A stretch of DNA of 5,365 nucleotides from NCBI GenBank assembly GCA_030612185.1, contig JAUWOI010000337.1:1-5365 (forward strand), read 5' to 3'. A program made the translations under genes and the position numbers. The stretch's first letter is position 1; every line of letters starts with the position of its first letter. Shown piece by piece: positions 1 to 5,365 of this stretch. The notes below the pieces were generated by a model. It made no database searches. It was given only the letters and a program-made list of their open reading frames with translations, and was not told where the DNA came from. This DNA comes from Anaerolineae bacterium (GTDB taxonomy: Bacteria > Chloroflexota > Anaerolineae > B4-G1).

Positions 1-1
1 G

Positions 2-1120
2 ATTGGGCTGCTGGCGGCGGAGATGGGGGGGCGGGCGCTGGTGGTGACAGGCCGCACTGTCGCGCGTGGTGCGCCGCTGCTCGACGGACTGGCCGCGCAA
101 GGGATAGACTGCGTCACTTTCTCCGTGGCCGGTGAGCCGACGACCGAGGTGGCCCGCCTGGGTACCCAACGCGCGCGGGAGGAGAACTGTGCCCTGGTCA
201 TCGGGTTCGGCGGGGGGAGCGTGCTGGACACCGGCAAGGCCATCGCCGCGCTGCTGACCAACGGCGGCGACCCCCTCGATTACCTGGAGGTCATCGGCCG
301 GGGGTTGCCACTCACCCAACCCTCGGCGCCCTACATTGCCATCCCGACGACGGCCGGCACGGGGGCCGAAGTGACGCGCAACGCGGTGCTGGCCTCGCCT
401 GAGCACCGGGTGAAGGTCAGCCTGCGCAGTCCGCTGATGCTGCCGCGCCTGGCGTTGGTGGATCCCGAACTCACCCATACGCTGCCGCCGGAGGTCACGG
501 CCAGCACCGGTCTGGATGCGCTCACGCAGGTGATGGAGCCCTACGTCTCGAAGCGGGCCAACCCGCTGACAGATGCATTGTGCCGGGAGGGGATGCGCTG
601 CGCTGCCCGCTCGCTGCGCCGGGCCTACGCTTGTGGTGAGCAGGGCCGAACCAAACAGGGCGACGATGCGGCAGCCCGCGAGGATATGATGCTGGCCAGT
701 CTCTTCGGCGGGCTGGCCCTGGCCAACGCTAAACTGGGGGCGGTGCACGGCTTCGCCGGGCCAGTGGGGGGGATGTTCCCCGCGCCCCACGGCGCTGTGT
801 GCGCGAGCCTCTTGCCCCACACGATGGCGGTCAACGTGCAAGCCTTACAGGCGCGGCTTCCGGGGAGCGAAGCGCTGCGGCGGTATGATGAGATCGCATG
901 TATCCTGACCGGGAGTGACAAGGCCACCGCCGGCGATGGCGTCGCTTGGGTGCAGGAACTGTGCCAGGCGTTACGGGTTCCCTCGCTGGCCTCTTACGGG
1001 GTGACGCCAGAGGACTTCCCGGTGCTGATCGAGAAAGGCTCCGTCTCCAGCAGCATGCAGGGCAACCCGATCAAACTCACTTCTGATGAGATGCGGGAGA
1101 TTCTGGCGCGGGCGCTGTAG
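2..1120 (+). CDS. Iron-containing (group III) alcohol dehydrogenase, 5' end outside window
   Basis: This is an NAD(P)-dependent, metal-dependent dehydrogenase of the Fe-ADH superfamily, probably cytoplasmic, oxidising an alcohol or reducing an aldehyde or ketone. The substrate cannot be told. The reading frame is open to the window edge: seven in-frame codons (IGLLAAE) precede the ATG at 23 and match the family's N-terminal Rossmann start, so that ATG is internal and the true start is upstream. Numbering from the ATG at 23, the nucleotide-binding GGGS is at 63-66 with D69, the PTTAGTGAE motif at 108-116, and the metal-site helix with D165 followed by the two histidine segments at H242 and H256. 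The usual first histidine ligand (the H of DALTH) is Q169 here. The rest is collinear with the family to the natural C-terminus, apart from a slightly long loop near 204-216. It converges on copA with 14 bases between stop codons, so a functional link to the pumps is not implied. Confidence 0.93.
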   Translation: MGLLAAEMGGRALVVTGRTVARGAPLLDGLAAQGIDCVTFSVAGEPTTEVARLGTQRAREENCALVIGFGGGSVLDTGKAIAALLTNGGDPLDYLEVIGRGLPLTQPSAPYIAIPTTAGTGAEVTRNAVLASPEHRVKVSLRSPLMLPRLALVDPELTHTLPPEVTASTGLDALTQVMEPYVSKRANPLTDALCREGMRCAARSLRRAYACGEQGRTKQGDDAAAREDMMLASLFGGLALANAKLGAVHGFAGPVGGMFPAPHGAVCASLLPHTMAVNVQALQARLPGSEALRRYDEIACILTGSDKATAGDGVAWVQELCQALRVPSLASYGVTPEDFPVLIEKGSVSSSMQGNPIKLTSDEMREILARAL

Positions 1121-1134
1121 GGAAGCAGGATCGT

Positions 1135-3744
1135 TCATCCCTGGTAGGTTGGCTGGATGCGCGCCCGCCGCAGCAGGTTGGCGTTGGTGATCACGGTCAC
1201 GGAACTGCTGGCCATAGCGATCTCGGCCAATACTGGATGCATCATCCCCAGAATGGCCAGGGGGATCATCACTACGTTGTAGAAGAAGGCCCAGAATAAC
1301 CCCTGTACCACCTTATTGAATGTGGCGCGGGAGAGTTTCACCGCGCTGACCACGCCGGATAGATCGCCGCGTACCAGCGTGATATCGGCGGCCTCGATGG
1401 CGATGTCGGTGCCGGTGCCGATGGCGATGCCCACGTCGGCCTGGGTCAGCGCCGGGGCGTCGTTGATGCCGTCGCCGACCATGGCGACCAATCCGTCTGT
1501 CCCCTTCGACGATCTCAGGGCAAGTTCTGTCTGCAACCGCTGGATCTCGGCCAGTTTGGCCTCTGGCAGCACCTCGGCCAGCACGCGCTCTATCCCCACC
1601 TGACGGGCGATGGCCGCGGCCGTGCGCTGGTTGTCGCCGGTAAGCATCACCGTCTCCAAGCCCAGTGTTGTCAATTCGCGGACGGCGGCAATGGCATCAT
1701 CCTTGAGTGTGTCGGCCACGGCCAGCAGCCCCAGCAACTCCCCATCCACAGCGACCAGCATCGCCGTTTTGCCCTCGTCCTCCAGCCGGCGCATATCATC
1801 TTCCAACGCGGCTACGGCAATGGAGTGTTCCTCGAGCAACGTCCGGCTGCCCACCAACACGCCCCGTCTGTCAACAGTACCCCGCACGCCTTTGCCGCGT
1901 TGCGCCTCAAAGTCGCGCAACTCACCCAACGCCAGCCCTTGCTCCTCCGCCCGGCGCACCACTGCCTGGCCCAGCGGATGCTCGCTTCCCACTTCTACCG
2001 ATGCCGCCCAGCACAGCAAATTGTGAGTGGCGAATTCCGTCCCCCCCTCTCCTTCTCTCTTTGTCTCCTTGTCTCCGTGTCGCTCCTCGTCTCTCGCAAG
2101 CACGTCCGTCACCTCGGGCTTGCCCTTGGTGAGGGTGCCCGTCTTGTCGAAAACCACTACCCGCACGTCCCGCATGGCCTGGATAGCCTCGCCAGAGCGG
2201 ATGAGGATGCCGTTCTCGGCGCCGATGCCGCTGCCGACCATCAGCGCCGTGGGCGTGGCCAGCCCCAGCGCGCAGGGGCAGGCGATGACCAGCACTGAGA
2301 CGGTGTTGATCAGCGCCAGCGTGAAACGGTTCAGGCTGGGGTCTACCCAGGGCAGGAAGCCGCTGGCCCACACGGTGACGGGGCGCAGCGTCTCGGGGAA
2401 GAGGAACCAGGCCAGGAAGGTGAGCAGCGCGATGCTGACGACGATGGGCACGAAGACGGCTGTCACCCGGTCGGCGAAAGCCTGGATGGGCACTTTGGTG
2501 CCCTGGGCCTGCTCGACCAGGCGCACCATCTGGGCCAGGAACGTATCCTTGCCCACGCGGGTGGCGCGTATTTTCAGCAGGCCGTCCTGATTGACTGTGG
2601 CCCCGATCATTTCGTCGCCGGGGTGTTTGTTGACTGGCATGGATTCGCCCGTGGCCATGGATTCGTCCACGGTGCTCTCCCCTTCAACGACGACTCCATC
2701 AGTGGGGATTTTTTCGCCGGGGCGGACGACCATCACGTCGCCCACCTGCACCGCCTCGATGGGCAGTTCCCGCTCTGCGCCGTCCACCAGGACGCGGGCG
2801 GTCCTGGCTCCCAGTTCCAGTAGTTTGCGGATGGCCTGGGAGGCGCGCCCCTTGGCGCTTGCCTCCACGTAGCGGCCGGTCAGGTGGAAGGCCATGATCA
2901 TAGCCGACACCCCGGCGTAGGTGGGGATGGGCGCGAAGAAGGTGGCGATGCCGGTGAGGAAAGAGGCCCCGGTACCCAGCGCGATAAGCGCGTCCATGTT
3001 GGGCGCGCCGTGGATGGACGACTTGTAAGCCGCCACGTAGGTGCGCCGGCCGACCCAGAAGAGCACCGGCGCGGCCAGGAGCAGCATACCTAATTTGAAG
3101 ATGGTCGGGTTCGGCCAGGCCACTCCAAACAGCATCTCCGGCAGCATCCAGAGGATGAGGGGGCCGGTGAAGAGCCAGGCCAGGAGCATCCGCCGCTGGG
3201 CGTCCTGCATCTTGCGCACCTCGCGGGAGAGTTCCTCTTCCGCCTGCTCCTCGGCTGCGCCCCGCCCTGAAGAGCCGGGGCTGGAAAGTCCTACCAGCGC
3301 CGCCTCTTCAGGGCGGCGTAACACCTCGTAACCCGCCTCGGCCACGACGCGGCGGAAATCGGGCGGCCCGGTCACAGTGGGGATGTATTCCACGGTGGCT
3401 TTCTCGGTCGCCAGGTTGACGTTGACATTCAGCACGCCGGGCGTCTTTGCCAGCGATCCCTCGACGTGGGCCACGCAACTGGCGCAGGTCATCCCGCCAA
3501 TAGGCAGGCTGTCGGTTTTGGTGAGCACGTCGTACCCTGTATCGCGCACAGCGCCGACCAGGCGGTCCAGGGGAATCAATCTGGGATCGAAGATGACCGA
3601 CGCCTGCTCTGTAGCCAGATTGACATTAGTGTCGCTCACCCCTTCCACATCCTTCAAGGCCCGTTCCACGTGGGCCACGCAGGAAGCACAGGTCATGCCC
3701 TGCACGGGCAAAGCAATCCGTTTCGCTGCCTCATCATTTCTCAT
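1135..3744 (-). CDS. copA: Copper(I)-exporting P1B-1-type ATPase CopA with two N-terminal HMA domains
   Basis: Inner-membrane pump that uses ATP to expel Cu(I) from the cytoplasm. The 869-residue protein has two N-terminal heavy-metal-associated domains (about 10-75 and 78-142), each with GMTCASC (cysteines 19/22 and 87/90). Four membrane helices follow (about 186-290), then the actuator loop with TGES at 365-368, and a helix pair with the transport motif CPC at 489-491. The phosphorylated aspartate is D533 in DKTGT. The nucleotide domain has HP at 589-590, TGDN is at 702-705 and GDGINDAP starts at 757. Copper specificity is read from Y822-N823 in helix 7 and M844 with S847/S848 in helix 8, known Cu(I) determinants of the family. 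It is somewhat longer than a typical two-HMA CopA (about 800) because of extra residues at about 143-161, 551-570 and 741-749, all overlapping repeat-like DNA. The start at 3744 is chosen because GAGGA lies 8 bases upstream and HMA1 begins about 10 residues in. It lies 30 bases downstream of the Zn-type ATPase, probably in one operon. Confidence 0.96.
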   Translation of the reverse strand: MRNDEAAKRIALPVQGMTCASCVAHVERALKDVEGVSDTNVNLATEQASVIFDPRLIPLDRLVGAVRDTGYDVLTKTDSLPIGGMTCASCVAHVEGSLAKTPGVLNVNVNLATEKATVEYIPTVTGPPDFRRVVAEAGYEVLRRPEEAALVGLSSPGSSGRGAAEEQAEEELSREVRKMQDAQRRMLLAWLFTGPLILWMLPEMLFGVAWPNPTIFKLGMLLLAAPVLFWVGRRTYVAAYKSSIHGAPNMDALIALGTGASFLTGIATFFAPIPTYAGVSAMIMAFHLTGRYVEASAKGRASQAIRKLLELGARTARVLVDGAERELPIEAVQVGDVMVVRPGEKIPTDGVVVEGESTVDESMATGESMPVNKHPGDEMIGATVNQDGLLKIRATRVGKDTFLAQMVRLVEQAQGTKVPIQAFADRVTAVFVPIVVSIALLTFLAWFLFPETLRPVTVWASGFLPWVDPSLNRFTLALINTVSVLVIACPCALGLATPTALMVGSGIGAENGILIRSGEAIQAMRDVRVVVFDKTGTLTKGKPEVTDVLARDEERHGDKETKREGEGGTEFATHNLLCWAASVEVGSEHPLGQAVVRRAEEQGLALGELRDFEAQRGKGVRGTVDRRGVLVGSRTLLEEHSIAVAALEDDMRRLEDEGKTAMLVAVDGELLGLLAVADTLKDDAIAAVRELTTLGLETVMLTGDNQRTAAAIARQVGIERVLAEVLPEAKLAEIQRLQTELALRSSKGTDGLVAMVGDGINDAPALTQADVGIAIGTGTDIAIEAADITLVRGDLSGVVSAVKLSRATFNKVVQGLFWAFFYNVVMIPLAILGMMHPVLAEIAMASSSVTVITNANLLRRARIQPTYQG
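1502..1522 (+). repeat. Small dispersed repeat, copy B, in frame inside copA
   Basis: CCCTTCGAC, then GAT, then CTCAGGGCA. The outer CCCT and AGGG arms can pair, making an imperfect palindrome. The same two 9-base arms, with a 4-base centre, recur in the opposite orientation at 4354-4375 inside the neighbouring ATPase gene. In copA it encodes residues about 741-748 (around LALRSSKG), between the helix after LPEAK and the GDGIND motif, where related pumps normally have a shorter join. I recognise the arm pair as resembling a repeat scattered through many Chloroflexota-like genomes; that is recall, not a search result. Confidence 0.65.
2041..2094 (-). repeat. Purine-rich low-complexity tract inside copA
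   Basis: Read on the coding (minus) strand this stretch is almost pure purine. It contains two adjacent copies of GGAGACAA (plus-strand TTGTCTCC at 2061-2068 and 2069-2076), a degraded third copy beside them, and a run of seven G (plus-strand C at 2041-2047). It encodes a strongly charged segment of CopA (residues 551-568, rich in R, D, E, K and G) lying between DKTGTLT and the HP motif. Most CopA proteins have only a short loop there. The tract looks like expanded simple sequence or inserted intergenic-type DNA that stayed in frame. Confidence 0.7.
3262..3316. repeat. Nested inverted repeat (palindromic element) in the copA linker
   Basis: A perfect 13-base arm, CCGCCCTGAAGAG at 3262-3274, is matched by its exact reverse complement CTCTTCAGGGCGG at 3304-3316. 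Inside the 29-base loop is a second short inverted repeat, GCTGG at 3280-3284 and CCAGC at 3294-3298. The nested arrangement would fold as a stem with an inner hairpin in DNA or mRNA. It encodes CopA residues about 143-161, the linker between the second HMA domain and the first membrane helix, reading [17 protein letters not shown]. The arms are too long for chance in a 5 kb window, and the form resembles small non-autonomous palindromic elements. No transposase or target-site duplication was identified. Confidence 0.8.
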
Positions 3745-3780
3745 TTACTCATTCCTCGTTTACTCATCCCTCATCTACTC
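3730..3780 (-). repeat. 15-base tandem repeat across the stop/start junction of the two ATPase genes
   Basis: On the minus strand three consecutive 15-base units run from 3780 to 3736. The first is GAGTAGATGAGGGAT, the second GAGTAAACGAGGAAT, the third GAGTAAATGAGAAAT, followed by a partial GATGAG at 3735-3730. The unit length is a multiple of three and each unit carries a stop codon (TAG, TAA, TAA) in the frame shared by both genes. The first unit holds the stop of the Zn-type pump, the second supplies the GAGGA ribosome binding site of copA, and the third holds the copA start codon. The N-terminus MRNDE of CopA is therefore itself repeat-encoded. Confidence 0.8.
3753..3757 (-). promoter_or_regulatory. 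Ribosome binding site of copA
   Basis: GAGGA on the minus strand ends 8 bases before the ATG at 3744, a standard Shine-Dalgarno core and spacing. It lies in the second unit of the 15-base tandem repeat. It supports the ATG at 3744 as the start rather than the ATG at 3774, which terminates after four codons. Confidence 0.7.
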
Positions 3781-5365
3781 ACTACTTTCCTTCATCCGGC
3801 GCAACCGCATACCGTTCAGGATCACCGCCACGGACGCGCCGACGTCGGCTGCAATCGCCATCCACAACGTGGCCAGGCCCGCCGCAGCCAGAGCGAATAT
3901 GAGCGCCTTGACCGCCAGCGCAAACAGGATGTTGGCCGTTACGACATCTTTCGTCCTGCGGCTGAGCCAGACGATGAACGGCAGTTGGGCCAGGTCGTCG
4001 CCCATCAGAACCACGTCGGCTGTCTCCATGGCCTGGGCTGAGCCCGCGCCGCCCATGGCGATGCCGACGTCTGCCTGGGCCAGCGCCGGGGCGTCGTTGA
4101 TGCCATCGCCGACCATCGCCACGACCTGGTGCTCCTCTGCCAGTGCTGCGATGGCGGCCACCTTCTCCTCCGGCAACAGGCCGGCGCGCACTTCGTCAAT
4201 CCCGACCTGGCGGGCGATTGCCTGTGCCACAATCGGGTTGTCGCCGGTGAGCATCACGGTGTGGACGTCTGCGTGGGCCTTCAGATCGGCGAGTGCTTTT
4301 CTGCTGCTATCGCGTGGCGTGTCTGCCACGGCGAACAGCGCGCATACACAGCCTGCCCTGAGCGAAGTCGAAGGGTCGTGCCGGACCAGAATCACCGTCT
4401 TGCCCTGGGCCGCCAGTTCGTCGGCGCGCTGGCAAACGAACTCCGGGTGTGGGAAACACTCGTCAAAGTGGGCGTGACTGGCGACGGTGACCGAAACGTC
4501 GTTCACAATACCTTCCATTCCTCGCCCGCTCAACACAGCGACGGCCTGAGCCCGGGGCACTGCTATCCCTCTGGCCTGCGCCTCCGCCAGCAACGCCCGG
4601 GCCAGCGGGTGGGATGACTGCGCCTCGACTGCAGCCGCGTGTTGCAACCCACAATCCTCCGGGCACTGCCCACAGGTGCAAACGTCCACGACGTCGGTTA
4701 TGACGGGGCGGCCCTCGGTCAGGGTGCCGGTCTTATCGAAGGCGAAGACCCTGACCCGGCTCAAGGCTTCCAGGTAACGCCCGCCCTTGATCAATACCCC
4801 GCGTGAGGCACCGTTGGTCATAGCGCTCACCAGGCTGACCGGCGTGCTGATCACCAGGGCGCAAGGGCAGGCGATGACCAGCATCTGCAGCGCTCGCATC
4901 AGCCAGCCTTGTTCTCCCCAGAATATCTGCCCGAAGAATAGCGGCGGGACGGCGGCCACGAGCATCGCCGTCGCAGCCACCGCTGGTGTGTAGACGCGGG
5001 CGAAGCGGTCAATAAAGCGCTGCACCGGCGCTTGCCTCGACTGCGCCTGCTGCACCAGCGCGTGCATGCGGCTCAGCGTGTTGTCTGCCGCCAGGTGGGT
5101 CACCTCCACCTCCAGCGCGCCGGAGGTGTTGATGGTGCCGGCGAAGACCTCATCGCCAGGCTTTTTGTCCACCGGCACGCTCTCACCGGTGATAGGGGCC
5201 TGGTCCACCGCGCTCTGCCCGGCGCGCACGATGCCGTCCACGCTGACCCGGTCGCCGGGGCGCACCAGCACGCGGTCGGCGATGGTCAGTCGCTCCACCG
5301 GCACCTCCTGGGTCTCGCCTGTGGGCAGCATCTTGAGGGCCACCGGCGGCGCCAGGTCCAGCAGG
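3775..5365 (-). CDS. zntA: Zn/Cd/Pb-type P1B-2 heavy-metal exporting ATPase, N-terminus outside window
   Basis: Inner-membrane ATP-driven exporter of divalent soft metals (Zn2+, Cd2+, Pb2+). The gene is cut by the window edge: the frame stays open through 5365 and the codons before the in-frame GTG at 5343 read LLDLAPP, the usual family sequence before the actuator domain. Any N-terminal metal-binding domain and the first four helices are therefore not visible. Numbering from that GTG: TGES 52-55, transport motif CPC 159-161, phosphorylated D203 in DKTGT, HP 245-246, TGDN 366-369, GDGIND 412-417. K479 in helix 7 and D500 (DVG) in helix 8 sit 21 residues apart, the known zinc-group signature; the copper YN and MxxSS motifs are absent. 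An extra cysteine cluster (C222, C224, C227, C231) lies between DKTGT and HP. Residues PSTSLRAG (324-331) come from a dispersed DNA repeat. The family (ZntA/CadA) is firm; which metal dominates is not. It precedes copA by 30 bases. Confidence 0.94.
   Translation of the reverse strand, partial: LLDLAPPVALKMLPTGETQEVPVERLTIADRVLVRPGDRVSVDGIVRAGQSAVDQAPITGESVPVDKKPGDEVFAGTINTSGALEVEVTHLAADNTLSRMHALVQQAQSRQAPVQRFIDRFARVYTPAVAATAMLVAAVPPLFFGQIFWGEQGWLMRALQMLVIACPCALVISTPVSLVSAMTNGASRGVLIKGGRYLEALSRVRVFAFDKTGTLTEGRPVITDVVDVCTCGQCPEDCGLQHAAAVEAQSSHPLARALLAEAQARGIAVPRAQAVAVLSGRGMEGIVNDVSVTVASHAHFDECFPHPEFVCQRADELAAQGKTVILVRHDPSTSLRAGCVCALFAVADTPRDSSRKALADLKAHADVHTVMLTGDNPIVAQAIARQVGIDEVRAGLLPEEKVAAIAALAEEHQVVAMVGDGINDAPALAQADVGIAMGGAGSAQAMETADVVLMGDDLAQLPFIVWLSRRTKDVVTANILFALAVKALIFALAAAGLATLWMAIAADVGASVAVILNGMRLRRMKESSE
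4354..4375 (-). repeat. Small dispersed repeat, copy A, in frame inside the Zn-type ATPase gene
   Basis: On the minus strand it reads CCCTTCGAC, then TTCG, then CTCAGGGCA, sharing both 9-base arms with the copy at 1502-1522 in copA but in the opposite orientation. It encodes the PSTSLRA part of a loop between VILVRHD and CALFAVADTP in the nucleotide/phosphorylation region. Homologues usually have only a short turn here, so roughly eight residues look inserted. The peptide PSTSLRAG is familiar to me from many unrelated proteins of Chloroflexota-like genomes, as expected for a DNA repeat translated in whatever frame it lands in. Confidence 0.75.

Noticed and set aside
23..25. ATG as the start codon of the dehydrogenase
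   Set aside because: In-frame codons before it match the family N-terminus, and a start here would cut the beginning of the Rossmann fold; the start lies before the window.
1108..1168. 8-base inverted repeat (GCGGGCGC at 1108-1115, GCGCCCGC at 1161-1168) around the convergent gap as a bidirectional terminator
   Set aside because: The loop is 45 bases, there is no U-run on either strand, and 8-base GC-only arms are expected by chance in this composition.
1922..2371. 149-codon minus-strand frame overlapping copA in another frame
   Set aside because: The copA frame reads intact motifs through the same bases; the alternative is arginine- and glycine-rich out-of-frame sequence.
1316..3331. Several plus-strand open frames of 66-187 codons opposite copA
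   Set aside because: They are shadows of a gene with every catalytic motif in place; none shows a family motif or a convincing ribosome binding site.
3760..3774. Four-codon ORF (MRDE) as a real leader peptide
   Set aside because: It is a by-product of the 15-base tandem repeat and has no well-placed ribosome binding site; kept only as a possible reinitiation element.
3377..4477. Open frame of 366 codons on the plus strand, opposite the two ATPase genes
   Set aside because: It spans both minus-strand genes and the gap between them, encodes low-complexity S/T/A-rich sequence with no recognisable domain, and is explained by antisense openness in GC-rich DNA.
5341..5343. GTG as the start codon of the Zn-type ATPase
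   Set aside because: The frame continues to the window edge with family-typical residues (LLDLAPP), and a start here would leave out the first four membrane helices.

Overview
The window is GC-rich bacterial DNA with three protein genes packed close together and no RNA gene. The codon use, the enzyme families and the short dispersed repeats inside the genes resemble Chloroflexota (Anaerolineae-like) genomes or metagenome bins. That placement is an impression from pattern recognition and could not be tested here.

Layout: bases 2-1120 on the plus strand hold the 3' part of an iron-type (group III) alcohol dehydrogenase whose start lies before the window. After only 14 bases it meets, tail to tail, a minus-strand pair of heavy-metal P1B-type ATPases. 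Transcription of the pair runs right to left. First comes a Zn/Cd/Pb-type exporter (5365-3775), cut by the right window edge and lacking its N-terminus. After a 30-base gap comes a complete Cu(I) exporter, CopA (3744-1135), with two N-terminal metal-binding domains. The spacing and the ribosome binding site suggest that the two pumps are co-transcribed as a metal-efflux unit covering soft monovalent (Cu+) and divalent (Zn2+/Cd2+/Pb2+) ions. No regulator, promoter or clear terminator is visible; the promoter should lie beyond base 5365.

The most notable content is a set of short repeats lying in or between the pump genes without breaking them. (1) A small dispersed repeat with arms CCCTTCGAC and CTCAGGGCA occurs twice, once in each ATPase and in opposite orientations, both in cytoplasmic-domain loops. 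(2) A 55-base nested inverted repeat with perfect 13-base arms encodes the linker between the second metal-binding domain and the first membrane helix of CopA. (3) A purine-rich low-complexity tract encodes a highly charged insertion just after the CopA phosphorylation site. (4) Three 15-base tandem units cover the stop codon of the Zn-type pump, the intergenic gap, and the ribosome binding site and start codon of copA. The insertions stay in frame and avoid every catalytic motif, so both pumps look functional. I did not find a wholly new multi-gene system here.
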